A DNA stretch of 64,000 nt from SZUA-370 sp034003955 (GTDB lineage: Bacteria; Spirochaetota; Spirochaetia; Treponematales; UBA12059): contig JAVEXO010000004.1 in assembly GCA_034003955.1 (NCBI GenBank), positions 18,868-82,867 on the forward strand. Direction: 5' to 3'. Made by a program: the position numbers and the translations under genes. Positions 1-8,555 of this stretch are shown here, piece by piece; within the stretch, counting starts at the first letter, position 1; every line of letters begins with the position of its first letter. The notes below the pieces were generated by a model. The model was not told where the DNA came from and made no database searches. It was given only the letters and a program-made list of their open reading frames with translations.

Positions 1-1
1 A

Positions 2-496
2 GTAAAGGCTGTGATCCTGGGGCATTCAGAACGCAGACACGGCTACTTGGAGACCGATCAACTTATAAACAAGAAGGTTCTGCTTGCCTTGAGCCAAGGC
101 CTGGAACCAATACTCTGTGTTGGCGAGACACTGGAGGAACGCGAATCCGGTCATCTTGAGAACGTCATTGGAACCCAGGTCAAGGAAGGTCTCAAGGGTG
201 TCGGCACTCAGGAGCTGTCTAGCGTAACAATAGCCTACGAACCGGTATGGGCAATAGGCACCGGAAAAACCGCTACACCCGAAGATGCCGATGCCGTGCA
301 TGCGTATATACGCAAGGTGCTTGCGGGTCTCTATGATGATGGGGCAGCCAAGGCCATGTGCATACAGTATGGTGGTTCGGTCAAGCCAGATAATGTCGCC
401 GAACTGATGGCCAAGCCCAATATAGACGGAGCCCTGGTAGGAGGGGCGGCGCTCAAGGTGGATAGCTTTGGCCCTATCGTTAAATTTATATCCTGA
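2..496 (+). CDS. tpiA: triose-phosphate isomerase, C-terminal part
   Basis: Interconverts dihydroxyacetone phosphate and glyceraldehyde 3-phosphate in cytosolic glycolysis. The frame is open at the left edge, so about 165 of the usual ~250 residues are present. The ILGHSERR segment carries the catalytic electrophile histidine, AYEPVWAIGTGK carries the catalytic glutamate and the flexible loop 6, and the late GGSVK and GALVGGAAL segments form the phosphate-binding turns. A GTG at 11 is in frame but lies mid-domain and is not the real start. The gene lies 117 bp before secG, as in many bacteria where tpiA and secG adjoin; secG appears to have its own promoter. Confidence 0.96.
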   Translation, partial: VKAVILGHSERRHGYLETDQLINKKVLLALSQGLEPILCVGETLEERESGHLENVIGTQVKEGLKGVGTQELSSVTIAYEPVWAIGTGKTATPEDADAVHAYIRKVLAGLYDDGAAKAMCIQYGGSVKPDNVAELMAKPNIDGALVGGAALKVDSFGPIVKFIS

Positions 497-522
497 GTCT
501 GCCTCCTCTTAGGCTATAGGAC

Positions 523-550
523 TTGCACGGTCGTCCCAATCTGGTATAGT
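523..550 (+). promoter_or_regulatory. sigma-70 type promoter of secG
   Basis: TTGCAC (523-528), a 16-bp spacer and TATAGT (545-550), with an extended -10 TGG directly before the hexamer. The expected transcript starts near 557 and leaves a leader of about 57 nt. A small hairpin (arms around GCGTCGTC and GACGAACGC, 561-580) lies in this leader. Confidence 0.6.
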
Positions 551-613
551 ATCGCGCGGAGCGTCGTCTCAGACGAACGCTAAGCAGACCCAATTCAAAT
601 CGGAGTCGTACAA

Positions 614-997
614 ATGGGTGTTTTTGGCATAGTCCTTCTTGTTCTTTTCGCTATAGTGTGTCTCTTGCTGATCGTCATGGTCGTCATTCAGGATTCTGAA
701 GGCGAGGGCCTCGGTGGCCTCTTCTCCGGAGCCGGGAATACGGCTTTTGGTTCGCGCTCTTCTAATGTAGTCGTTCGCTTCACCTATATTCTAGGCGGTC
801 TGTTCTTCGTCATAGCGTTCAGCCTGGCCATACTCAGCAGAAGCTCTGTGGGTGATGTCGAAAAGGCGGTGCAATCACAGGAAGGACAGTCCAGCGAGTG
901 GTGGAGCCCGGACGCCAAGACCGATACCCCTGCACCAACAGAAATCCCTGCCGCTCCCGTGTCTCCCGAACCTGAGACTCCCCCGGCGACAAACTAG
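614..997 (+). CDS. secG: preprotein translocase subunit SecG
   Basis: Small integral membrane partner of SecYE that assists SecA-driven protein export. The 127 residues show the family pattern: a first hydrophobic helix (about residues 3-24), a cytoplasmic loop with the conserved GLGGLFSGAGNTAFGSR segment, a second helix (about 53-75), then a Pro/Glu/Thr-rich tail. The tail (about 90-127) is long and low in complexity, as is common in spirochaete SecG. A GGAG at 602-605 serves the ATG. The gene follows tpiA and precedes a PTS IIA-like gene by 7 nt. Confidence 0.95.
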   Translation: MGVFGIVLLVLFAIVCLLLIVMVVIQDSEGEGLGGLFSGAGNTAFGSRSSNVVVRFTYILGGLFFVIAFSLAILSRSSVGDVEKAVQSQEGQSSEWWSPDAKTDTPAPTEIPAAPVSPEPETPPATN

Positions 998-1004
998 GTT
1001 CCGC

Positions 1005-1493
1005 GTGCCCTCGCATCCGCTTGCCTTGCATGACTTGTTCAGCGCGAACAGGATTTGCACGGATATAGAGAGCATAGATAAACCATCGCTGTTTGCCGAA
1101 CTCGTCGACCTCATAGCAGAGACGAGTTCGGGAACATTTGACAGGGTTTCCGCCTTGGCTTGCCTCATGGAACGCGAGGCATTGATGTCAACAGGTATTA
1201 GAAAAGGCATAGCGGTACCGCACGGCAAGAGCACCAGTTTTAGTCGTATGTATGGAGCCATTGGCGTTTCAAAACGTGGTGTAGCATACGACGCACTGGA
1301 CGGGGCTCCTGTACACGTGGCGTTTATGATCGTTTCTCCTAAGTTGCATTCTGAAACACACCTTAAGACCCTTAAGCTTCTTGCCAGACTTCTCGATATT
1401 CCTGGCTTCGTCGATGCCATCCTTGTTGCCAAGGATTCAGTCGAAGCTCACCGCTGCATAGTAGACTTCGAGGAGCGGTTGGGCTCAGCCTGA
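1005..1493 (+). CDS. PTS IIA-like protein (fructose/nitrogen PTS class)
   Basis: EIIA domain of the mannitol/fructose/PtsN class, a phosphoryl carrier that takes phosphate from HPr or NPr on a histidine. The GIAVPHGK motif places the active histidine at residue 73 if translation begins at GTG 1005, the same number as in E. coli PtsN. The frame is open further upstream inside secG, but homology begins here and an AGG at 996-998 precedes the GTG. At 162 residues it is a stand-alone IIA without IIB or IIC domains, which favours a regulatory role over sugar transport; this is inference. It is followed 11 nt later by a J-domain gene. Confidence 0.82.
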   Translation: MPSHPLALHDLFSANRICTDIESIDKPSLFAELVDLIAETSSGTFDRVSALACLMEREALMSTGIRKGIAVPHGKSTSFSRMYGAIGVSKRGVAYDALDGAPVHVAFMIVSPKLHSETHLKTLKLLARLLDIPGFVDAILVAKDSVEAHRCIVDFEERLGSA

Positions 1494-1504
1494 CCCCGAG
1501 TCTG

Positions 1505-2308
1505 GTGAAGGATCTCTATGCCATCCTGGGCGTCCATCCGGAGGCTACCCAGAAGGAAATAAAAAGCTCATTCAGAGCAAAAGCCAAGGCCTGGCATCCC
1601 GACACCGGCGCTAGCGATGATGAGGCGATGCGTCTGGCCCTCGAGGCATACAGGATACTGTCTGACGCCCAATCGAGAAGGGAATACGATAGGGGTCGTC
1701 TGAGGATCGTTCCTCATGCCAATGGTTCTACCTTCGATTACAGGGAATGGCTACTAGACCGCCTGGACAATCCTGAGTATGTGGCCAAGCTTGTCTTTTA
1801 TGACCTCCTCCATGAACGAGAGGATGAGGCTCTTTCTCTGTACGAAAAGATACGAGATACGGATGATGGCAGACTGGAGCGCTACTTCGAGAGGCCGGAG
1901 GCCATGGACGCCGAGTTCTGTATAGCCGAGGAGTACGCCGCCAGAGGCAGATTCGTAGACGCCTATAGGGTGATGAAGCGACTCATCGTGATGGAACAGA
2001 GCTCTCCTGGTTTTGGTTATTTCTACGACGTTGTCCTTGCCCGGTTTAAACACCTCGTCTTGGAGGATCTGTCCAGGGTACTGGAACCAGAGGCCATGCT
2101 TGAGACCCTGACAGAGGCCGTATCCGCTCGTAGCTCGGCCGAGAATGATGCACATTTCCAGAGAAGAAGAGCAGAAATCCTTCTCAGGCTTGGCAGGGCC
2201 ATGGAGGCCAAATCAGCCTTGGACAAGGCTGCGGCCCTCTCTCCCAGGATGCCTGGCCTCAAGGTCTTGGCTATGAAAGTGTCTACTATCAGTGCTAAAG
2301 CAGAGTAG
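1505..2308 (+). CDS. J-domain protein with helical C-terminal region
   Basis: The N-terminal ~65 residues form a DnaJ domain (LYAILGVHPEATQKEIK, then the HPD signature in WHPDTG), which would stimulate an Hsp70 partner. There is no Gly/Phe region, zinc-finger domain or DnaJ C-terminal domain, so this is a class C J-protein and not DnaJ itself. Residues ~80-267 are helical and TPR-like (EEYAARGRFVDAYRVMKR; RLGRAMEAKSALDKAAAL), possibly a client-binding part. Translation starts at GTG 1505. The client is unknown. Confidence 0.85.
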   Translation: MKDLYAILGVHPEATQKEIKSSFRAKAKAWHPDTGASDDEAMRLALEAYRILSDAQSRREYDRGRLRIVPHANGSTFDYREWLLDRLDNPEYVAKLVFYDLLHEREDEALSLYEKIRDTDDGRLERYFERPEAMDAEFCIAEEYAARGRFVDAYRVMKRLIVMEQSSPGFGYFYDVVLARFKHLVLEDLSRVLEPEAMLETLTEAVSARSSAENDAHFQRRRAEILLRLGRAMEAKSALDKAAALSPRMPGLKVLAMKVSTISAKAE

Positions 2309-2414
2309 CCTTGAACAGTCAGGGCGAATTGCATTAACCTACGTTGTTTTTATTTGTTGTTTTAGAAGGTCTGCCTTTAGCGCGGCCACATAGTTAGCCC
2401 TCTTGGAGATGTGC

Positions 2415-3458
2415 ATGCAAAATCGATTGTCTATACTACTCGCCGCCTCGCTCGTAGGCTCATTCGTTGCCCTGCCCCTTGGGGCCCAGCCGATGAGCGC
2501 TACGAGTCTCGGGGCTCCTTTGGCTACCGTCAAGCTCATAAAGACAGAGATAGTCTCTGATAGAACATTCAAGGAAGACCTTGTAAAGCTGGAAGCAACT
2601 CTGGGAAAGAGCCTTAACACAGAAGAGCGCAAGGCCTACCTGGATGATGTGATTAACGACCTGTTGTTCTATCAGATGTGTGAACGTGACGGTATAAAGG
2701 TAAGCGATGGCGAGATTGACGCGTATATAGCTCAATTACGATCTCAGAGGCCTGCTGGAGAAAGCGATCAGCAATTCTCGGCATTCCTGGCGACTCAGGG
2801 CATACCATTTGCGGACTTGAGGACGTACTACCGCAAGCAGGTACTCATACAGCGTTGGCTGATGAGCGCCAAGTCGGCCGAAATAGCCGCTATTCCACCC
2901 ATCAGCATCAATGACATCCTGACCACCTATGAGCTGTACAAGTCGCGGCTGGTTCGCCCTGATACCCTCAAGCTGTCCTTCCTCTTCTATCCGCTCAAGG
3001 ATCAGAGTGCCGCAGAGAGAAGCAAGGGCGCTGCCCTGATGAAGTCATTGTCAGAACGTCTTGCCAAGGGAGAATCTTTCGATTCTTTGCGCCTGCAGGC
3101 TCAGGATGGCGGGTATGCCGCCAATAAGGACGTCATATACTTTGAGCGTAGCGATGTGTTTATTTCGCAATTTGGCAAGGTATTCTACGACACCGTTTTT
3201 GCCATGAAGGATAATACCACCTCCATTGTTTTTGAAACCGAAGCAGGCTGGTGGATAGTGCGCAGGATGGACTTCATGCCGCAGCGTCAGCTTGAACTGA
3301 CAGATCCTTACAGACTCGGTCAGCCGGGGACGGTCCAGGACTACATAGGTCAATTGCTGGCCAAACAGCGTGAAAACGAGTTTCTGCAGAAGACATTCAG
3401 TGATCTCTTCAAGAAGCTGCGAGGACAGGCTGATATAAAGATTATCGGTAAGCCCTAA
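2415..3458 (+). CDS. exported SurA/parvulin-like periplasmic foldase
   Basis: Probable periplasmic chaperone for outer-membrane proteins. ATG 2415 is chosen because GGAG at 2405-2408 is well spaced and the N-terminus (MQNRLSILLAASLVGSF, then LPLGAQ) is a signal peptide. Residues ~45-160 resemble the SurA N-terminal chaperone domain (KAYLDDVINDLLFYQ, DGEIDAYIAQLR, FADLRTYYRKQVLIQRW). Residues ~185-310 resemble a divergent PpiC/parvulin domain, including the GYAANKDVIYFERSD region. Prolyl isomerase activity cannot be judged from sequence alone. The stop overlaps the nusB start by one base (TAATG). Confidence 0.75.
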   Translation: MQNRLSILLAASLVGSFVALPLGAQPMSATSLGAPLATVKLIKTEIVSDRTFKEDLVKLEATLGKSLNTEERKAYLDDVINDLLFYQMCERDGIKVSDGEIDAYIAQLRSQRPAGESDQQFSAFLATQGIPFADLRTYYRKQVLIQRWLMSAKSAEIAAIPPISINDILTTYELYKSRLVRPDTLKLSFLFYPLKDQSAAERSKGAALMKSLSERLAKGESFDSLRLQAQDGGYAANKDVIYFERSDVFISQFGKVFYDTVFAMKDNTTSIVFETEAGWWIVRRMDFMPQRQLELTDPYRLGQPGTVQDYIGQLLAKQRENEFLQKTFSDLFKKLRGQADIKIIGKP

Positions 3459-3883
3459 TGGCGTCGAGGAGAAAAGCCAGGATTTTGGCCTTCCAGGCCC
3501 TCTATGCCTGGGATGCCTCGTCGATGGGGTTTGAAGAACTTTTATCATTCTCCTGGCTCGGTAAAGACAGCGCGGCTAGGTCAGACGAGGAACTTAAGAC
3601 CTTTGCGGGTCTCATAGTATCGGGAACAATAGAGAACATAGAAGCCGTAGACGGGGCTATAAAGAGGCATCTTGAGCATTGGGCCTTTGAACGGCTCAAG
3701 AGGGTGGATCTAGCCATACTTCGTGTCTCCGCATACTCCCTCATGTTCCAGGATGACATACCACCGCAGATCACCATAGACGAGGCCATAGAGATTGCCA
3801 AGGAATATGGCGCAGAGGATGCGTACCGATTCATAAACGGCGTGCTGGATGCCGTATGGAAAGAGATCAAGAGCGCCAATTGA
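3458..3883 (+). CDS. nusB: transcription antitermination factor NusB
   Basis: All-helical RNA-binding protein that, with NusE (S10), recognises boxA in rRNA leaders and prevents premature termination. The 141 residues match the family in length and motifs: SRRKARILAFQALYAWD at the N-terminus, WAFERLKRVDLAILRVSAYSL in the middle and TIDEAIEIAKEYGAEDAYRFINGVLD at the C-terminus. It is translationally coupled to the foldase gene before it and overlaps the lipoprotein gene after it. Confidence 0.96.
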   Translation: MASRRKARILAFQALYAWDASSMGFEELLSFSWLGKDSAARSDEELKTFAGLIVSGTIENIEAVDGAIKRHLEHWAFERLKRVDLAILRVSAYSLMFQDDIPPQITIDEAIEIAKEYGAEDAYRFINGVLDAVWKEIKSAN

Positions 3884-5433
3884 GGCGACTGGCTGTCGCC
3901 CTGGCGATAGCCGGATCGCTGTCGCTTGGCGCCTGTCGTGGTTCCGAGCGATCCTTTGGGGCATTGCTAGCCAAGATCGATGCAAGCCCCGCCTCGGTCT
4001 CAACCGCTACCTTTTTAAATGCCGCCCGTCTCGCTGATGGTACAGCTGAAAGGCTCAGGCTACTCAAGAGAGCCCATCAACGTGGAGGCTCCCTCTATTC
4101 TGATACGGCGTCGGCGATCCTTGCCTCTGGCATGGTAACTGAACCGCTTGCTCTGGTCGCCTTCGACGCCTTCATGTCATCCGCTCTATACGACGAGGCA
4201 CTTGCCTTGTTCGATGGGCCTCTGGATCCAGATACCAGAGCCGATTGCTATGCGGAAGCCTTGAGCATGGCTCTCGCTCGAGGCATGGCTTCCAAGCCTG
4301 GAGTCGAACGTTTTGTCGCCAGTAGCGACGCAACAGGCGACTCTCGCTTCCTTGTCTATGCCGCGGTGGAAGCCATGCTCGACGGAGACCGCGAACGTGC
4401 CAGAACTCTCCTCATCGACTCGGAAGAGTCTGTATCATCTACTGGCTATGTTGCTCCATACAGACTGCTGTGGGACGCAGGGGCCATTGATATATTGACT
4501 GCTCGAAGTGGCAGCCCCGATGATCCGCTACAGATTGCAGTGATAGCCGACGCCGAATACATGAGCGGCAACATTGCCGAGGCGAGTGCCTCCTACGCAT
4601 ATATCATTAGAAACTTCCCACGCTGGTCCTGGAAACCCTATGCGGCTCTGGCACGATTCGACCAGGATCTGCCTGATGCTCCACTGCTGGCATGGCCCAA
4701 TGTACCGGATCCTGGTTCATACGCCGTGCAGTCTGGTTCTACATACATGAAGACGCGTCTATACGATAGCATGCGTATGGAATTCACTGATTCCGAGGGA
4801 GCCTCTCTTGAATACGCCAGGTGGTTGCATGCTAGTGGACGGATACCTGAGGCGCGCGATGCCCTGGCGGCGCTCGATGGAGAGGCGGCACGCATTGCCC
4901 GCCTGGGTTACGAAGAGTCAGGGCGCGTCATAGTCGAATCAATGCGACTGATAGCCGACTATCCTGGCTCGGCCGCTGCTTATGATGCCGCCTTGCTTGC
5001 CTTGGCCAGGATAGGATCGTGGAGTCGCTTTGAGGATCTGTATGAAAAGATGGAAGCCGCGGGCCTCGAAGGCGGGTTGTCATGGTTCTGGCGCTCTGTA
5101 AGCCTTGCATTATTGGGTGACGCGGCAGGGGCTGCCTCTGAGTTGAGGCGCATCGGACCGGAAAGCGTAGGATACTCCGCTGTGTATGACCTTGGCGTGC
5201 TTGAACTAGCCGCCTCGCGTCCTCATGAGGCTGCCGAAGCCTTCATCATTGCAGCCGGGCGAGCCAGGCAGGCAAGCGATAAATCCAAGGCGTACATTAT
5301 GGCCGGAGACGCCTGGCACCTCGTCAAGCGTTACGATCAGGCCAGGGCAGCCTATGAGGCGGCACTTGGAGCGGATATTGAGTCTCGCGAGGCTCGTTCA
5401 AGGCTTGAACGCCTAAGGATTCTTACCAGATAA
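3856..5433 (+). CDS. TPR-type lipoprotein
   Basis: Predicted lipoprotein with a basic n-region, a hydrophobic stretch and the lipobox LSLGAC. The start is ambiguous: ATG 3856 overlaps nusB by 28 nt, while TTG 3880 overlaps its stop codon by 4 nt; both keep a valid signal peptide. The mature part is helical with degenerate TPR units (YDEALALFDG, SGNIAEASASYAYI, SGRIPEARDALAAL, VKRYDQARAAYEAALGAD). No catalytic motif is seen. A role in envelope assembly or protein-protein contact is a guess from fold class. Treponemes carry many such proteins. Confidence 0.75.
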   Translation: MERDQERQLRRLAVALAIAGSLSLGACRGSERSFGALLAKIDASPASVSTATFLNAARLADGTAERLRLLKRAHQRGGSLYSDTASAILASGMVTEPLALVAFDAFMSSALYDEALALFDGPLDPDTRADCYAEALSMALARGMASKPGVERFVASSDATGDSRFLVYAAVEAMLDGDRERARTLLIDSEESVSSTGYVAPYRLLWDAGAIDILTARSGSPDDPLQIAVIADAEYMSGNIAEASASYAYIIRNFPRWSWKPYAALARFDQDLPDAPLLAWPNVPDPGSYAVQSGSTYMKTRLYDSMRMEFTDSEGASLEYARWLHASGRIPEARDALAALDGEAARIARLGYEESGRVIVESMRLIADYPGSAAAYDAALLALARIGSWSRFEDLYEKMEAAGLEGGLSWFWRSVSLALLGDAAGAASELRRIGPESVGYSAVYDLGVLELAASRPHEAAEAFIIAAGRARQASDKSKAYIMAGDAWHLVKRYDQARAAYEAALGADIESREARSRLERLRILTR

Positions 5434-5488
5434 TACAAACTGTGAGTGGCTCGCGTGTTTAGTCGAACGAGCCCGGAAAGGCATAGTA

Positions 5489-6247
5489 GTGATTCGTTTA
5501 AAAAATGAGAAGCAGTTAGCCGGAGTTCGTTTTTCATGTCAATTGCTATCAAGGCTATACGCCGAGCTCAGGCCCCTGATTGTCCCCGGGCTTGCAACGA
5601 TAGAACTAGACCGTTTTGCAGAGCATTTTATAGTCAGTAATGGAGGTAGCCCGGCCTTCCTTCATTACGGCGACAGGTCAAACCCCTTTCCTGCCTCCTT
5701 GTGTATCTCTATTAACGAAGAGGTGATACACGGCATACCGGGAAAACGCAAGATACTGCCAGGAGATATAGTCGGCATCGATTGTGGCATAGAGCTAGGC
5801 GGATTCTATAGCGACGCCGCCTTTAGTGTGGCTGTTCCTCCCGTGGCCCCTGAGACCGATCGGCTCGTGAGGGTAACAAGGGAATGCCTCGAGCTGGCCA
5901 TAGCAGCCGTTAAGCCTGGCGCGCGCATCCATGAGGTTTCTCGTGCCGTTTTCTCTCATGCAAGGGCCAATGGCTTCGGTGTAGTAAGACAGTATTGCGG
6001 TCATGGCGTAGGCTTTTCCCAGCATGAGGATCCACAGGTTCCAAACTATGTAGGCTCTGGACCCAATCCCAGGATGGTTCCAGGAATGGTCATTGCGATA
6101 GAGCCTATGATAAACATCGGGGGCGATGGGGTAGGCGAGCTCGACGATGGCTGGACCGTTGTCACGCTTGATGGCTCAAGGTCGGCGCATTTTGAACACA
6201 CGGTTGCCATCACAGAAAGCGGTGCAGAGGTTCTTACCGCCTGGTGA
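5489..6247 (+). CDS. map: methionine aminopeptidase, type I
   Basis: Removes the initiator methionine from nascent proteins. The five metal ligands of the pita-bread fold are visible: Asp in GIDCG, Asp in YSDAAF, His in YCGHGVG, Glu in AIEPM and Glu in FEHTVA. The 252 residues match the short type I class without an N-terminal zinc extension. GTG 5489 is preceded by GGAAAGG at 5475-5481. A 6-bp inverted repeat (GGCTCG 5448-5453 and CGAGCC 5468-5473) lies just before it. Confidence 0.95.
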   Translation: MIRLKNEKQLAGVRFSCQLLSRLYAELRPLIVPGLATIELDRFAEHFIVSNGGSPAFLHYGDRSNPFPASLCISINEEVIHGIPGKRKILPGDIVGIDCGIELGGFYSDAAFSVAVPPVAPETDRLVRVTRECLELAIAAVKPGARIHEVSRAVFSHARANGFGVVRQYCGHGVGFSQHEDPQVPNYVGSGPNPRMVPGMVIAIEPMINIGGDGVGELDDGWTVVTLDGSRSAHFEHTVAITESGAEVLTAW

Positions 6248-6257
6248 CGGTTTTTTT
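6236..6257 (+). terminator. weak terminator candidate after map
   Basis: ACCG (6236-6239) can pair with CGGT (6248-6251), followed by a run of T (6251-6257). The stem is only 4 bp and overlaps the map stop codon. The rest of the gap up to htrA (6258-6391) is AT-rich; no clear -35/-10 pair was found there. Confidence 0.3.
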
Positions 6258-6404
6258 ATCTTAAAAACGAGTAACCGGCAACGCTCAACATAGTTATATT
6301 CATATACACAATATTCAAAGGCACGAAGGCCTTGATTACTGTCGTATTATGAGATCGACGAGTGTCGATACAAATTTTTTAGTACTCCTTTGGAGGTATT
6401 CTCG

Positions 6405-7916
6405 ATGTCGTTCACCAAAAAAATGTTCTCCAAGAAATTCTTTCTGGTCAATCTTGTACTAGTAGGAATAATGATAGGCTTCATAGCCGCCTTTGCCATT
6501 CTGGCCAAGGCTCCTGGCTCAGATGGTTCGGCAATAGCACATGCCGAGTCGGCACCTAGTCTGCCAGTCGATGCAAGCGCCTCTGTACAGCAGGCAAAGG
6601 CCATTCAGTCGGCGTTTAACGCAGTTTCAAAGACCGTTCTCCCTTCTGTCGTAGAACTCGATGTGATAGGTACATCTACCAGTCCTCAAGCCGACTCCTC
6701 TCCGTGGAGATTCTTCTTTGGAGACCCGGAGCAGGCACCCGATGAAAAGGCTCCACCGAATGAATACGAGGAGCATGGACTCGGTTCTGGAATCATTGTG
6801 CGTAAGGACGGCAAGAAGGTCTATGTCCTTACTAATAACCACGTCGTCGCAGGAGCCAAAGAAATAGTAGTAAAGCTCTATGATGAGCGGGAATTCAAAG
6901 GTACTACAGTGGGTACCGATTCCAGGCGTGACCTGGCACTCGTATCCTTTGAGGCCAGTTCTGGTGACATACAGCCAGCCAGGCTTGGTGACTCGAGTGC
7001 CTTGGAGGTAGGCGATTGGGCAATAGCCATAGGTAGCCCCTACGGCCTCTTTTCATCGGTAACCGTTGGTATAATCAGCGCCATAGGAAGAAACGGTGGC
7101 CCGGAAGGAAACATCAGCGACTTCATACAGACTGATGCTGCCATAAACCGTGGTAATTCGGGTGGAGCGCTTGTCAACATCGATGGCGAGGTCATAGGAA
7201 TAAATACCTGGATAGCCTCTACCACAGGTGGTAGCATAGGTCTGGGATTCTCCATACCCATAAACAATGCGGTACGCGTAATAGATGAAATAATAAGTAA
7301 GGGCGTGGTCAAGTATGGCTGGTTAGGCGTGCTCCTATCAGATGTTCCAAAGGCTACCCTTGGGCAACTGGGTCTTGGAGATACCCATGGTGCCTTCATC
7401 GGTCATGTCTTTGCGGATGGCCCGGCCGCCAAGGGGGGCATTCTTCCTGGTGACTATGTCTTGGCCATCGATGGCAAGAATATTGCATCAATAGACCAGC
7501 TTGTCCGTATCGTTGGAGACTTGTCTGTTGGTTCAAAGTCCAGCTTCAGGGTCATGCGCAATGGCAAGATGGTAACTCTCAAGGTGACCATAGACGAGAG
7601 GAAGGAAAGTAGTGCGGCCGACTATTCAAAGTTGTGGCCAGGACTTGAAGTATCGTCTATAGCAGATGCAGACATAGACAGCAAGAATTTGCCCAAGGGA
7701 ACAAAAGGCGTCATTGTTACAAGCGTCATAGCCAAGAGTCCTGCCGCCACGCTTGGTGTAAAGAGGGGCGATATACTAAGCGCCATCAATGAAGAGGTCA
7801 TAGACGGTCCTGCCGCCTTCTATAAGGCCTTGAATAATGAAAAGACTCGCTCGTTCCAGTTCACACTGTTGCGTGATGGCCAGAGCCTGACGACGCTTGC
7901 ACTCGTACGCAAGTAG
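6405..7916 (+). CDS. HtrA/DegP-family serine protease with two PDZ domains
   Basis: Envelope quality-control protease. ATG 6405 is set by a strong GGAGG at 6392-6396. A basic N-terminus followed by one long hydrophobic helix (about 14-36) acts as signal or anchor. The trypsin-like domain carries the triad His146 (NNHVVAG), Asp176 (SRRDLALVSF) and Ser252 (NRGNSGGALV). PDZ1 begins near WLGVLLSDVPK and PDZ2 near LWPGLEVSSIAD. An acidic, Pro-rich insert (about residues 100-125) lies in the LA-loop position. At 503 residues this is the usual DegP-like size. Confidence 0.94.
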   Translation: MSFTKKMFSKKFFLVNLVLVGIMIGFIAAFAILAKAPGSDGSAIAHAESAPSLPVDASASVQQAKAIQSAFNAVSKTVLPSVVELDVIGTSTSPQADSSPWRFFFGDPEQAPDEKAPPNEYEEHGLGSGIIVRKDGKKVYVLTNNHVVAGAKEIVVKLYDEREFKGTTVGTDSRRDLALVSFEASSGDIQPARLGDSSALEVGDWAIAIGSPYGLFSSVTVGIISAIGRNGGPEGNISDFIQTDAAINRGNSGGALVNIDGEVIGINTWIASTTGGSIGLGFSIPINNAVRVIDEIISKGVVKYGWLGVLLSDVPKATLGQLGLGDTHGAFIGHVFADGPAAKGGILPGDYVLAIDGKNIASIDQLVRIVGDLSVGSKSSFRVMRNGKMVTLKVTIDERKESSAADYSKLWPGLEVSSIADADIDSKNLPKGTKGVIVTSVIAKSPAATLGVKRGDILSAINEEVIDGPAAFYKALNNEKTRSFQFTLLRDGQSLTTLALVRK

Positions 7917-7946
7917 TGCTAGAGTCAAGTGCAAAGCGAGGGTGTT

Positions 7947-8555
7947 ATGGGCAAAGAATTCATATCGTACAACCAGGTTAGAAATAACGCCCTCAAGCTA
8001 GCGCACCGTATACATCTTGACGGTTTTATGCCGGATATTATCTATGTTTCATTGCGTGGTGGCGCATACCTCGGCAATGTCATGTCGGAGTACTTCAAGG
8101 CTGTAAGGTCTGATGCACGACCCGTATTCTACGCGGCAGTCGTGGCTAGATCCTATAGCGATGTGCAGAAGCAGGAACGGGTTCGTGTCGATGGCTGGAC
8201 GTATAGCCCAGAGTACCTGCGCAATGGCGACAAGGTCCTTTTAGTCGATGATATCTATGATACGGGAAGAACCATCCATCATCTTGCCAGCATCATTCTT
8301 GAAAAAGGCGTTCCGCGCCGAGACCTCAAGATTGCTGTGCACGACTATAAGGTAGTCAGTTATCGTGGCGAGCAGCCAGCCATCAAGCCTGATTACTGGT
8401 GTCGCCGTCACGATATAAAGACACCGGAAGATGAAACCTGGATACACTACATGAGCCACGAGATTGTTGGTCTGACAGAAGAGGAGATACGGGAGCATTA
8501 TTATCCCGAGGATCCTGAGTTGCAGGACATTCTCCTGGTACTCAAGGGCCGATGA
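7947..8555 (+). CDS. phosphoribosyltransferase (COG2236-like)
   Basis: Type I PRTase with the PRPP-binding motif VLLVDDIYDTGRT and the early SLRGGAYLG loop that in the family binds pyrophosphate. The predicted substrate is a purine base, but the hood region is not specific enough to say which. ATG 7947 is preferred over GTG 7929 because GAGGG precedes it at close spacing. The 202-residue protein overlaps the next gene by ATGA at 8552-8555. Confidence 0.83.
   Translation: MGKEFISYNQVRNNALKLAHRIHLDGFMPDIIYVSLRGGAYLGNVMSEYFKAVRSDARPVFYAAVVARSYSDVQKQERVRVDGWTYSPEYLRNGDKVLLVDDIYDTGRTIHHLASIILEKGVPRRDLKIAVHDYKVVSYRGEQPAIKPDYWCRRHDIKTPEDETWIHYMSHEIVGLTEEEIREHYYPEDPELQDILLVLKGR

Noticed and set aside
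5448..5473. Inverted repeat GGCTCG/CGAGCC before map as a terminator or operator
   Set aside because: Only 6-bp arms with a 14-nt loop and no U-tract; kept as a note in the map entry.
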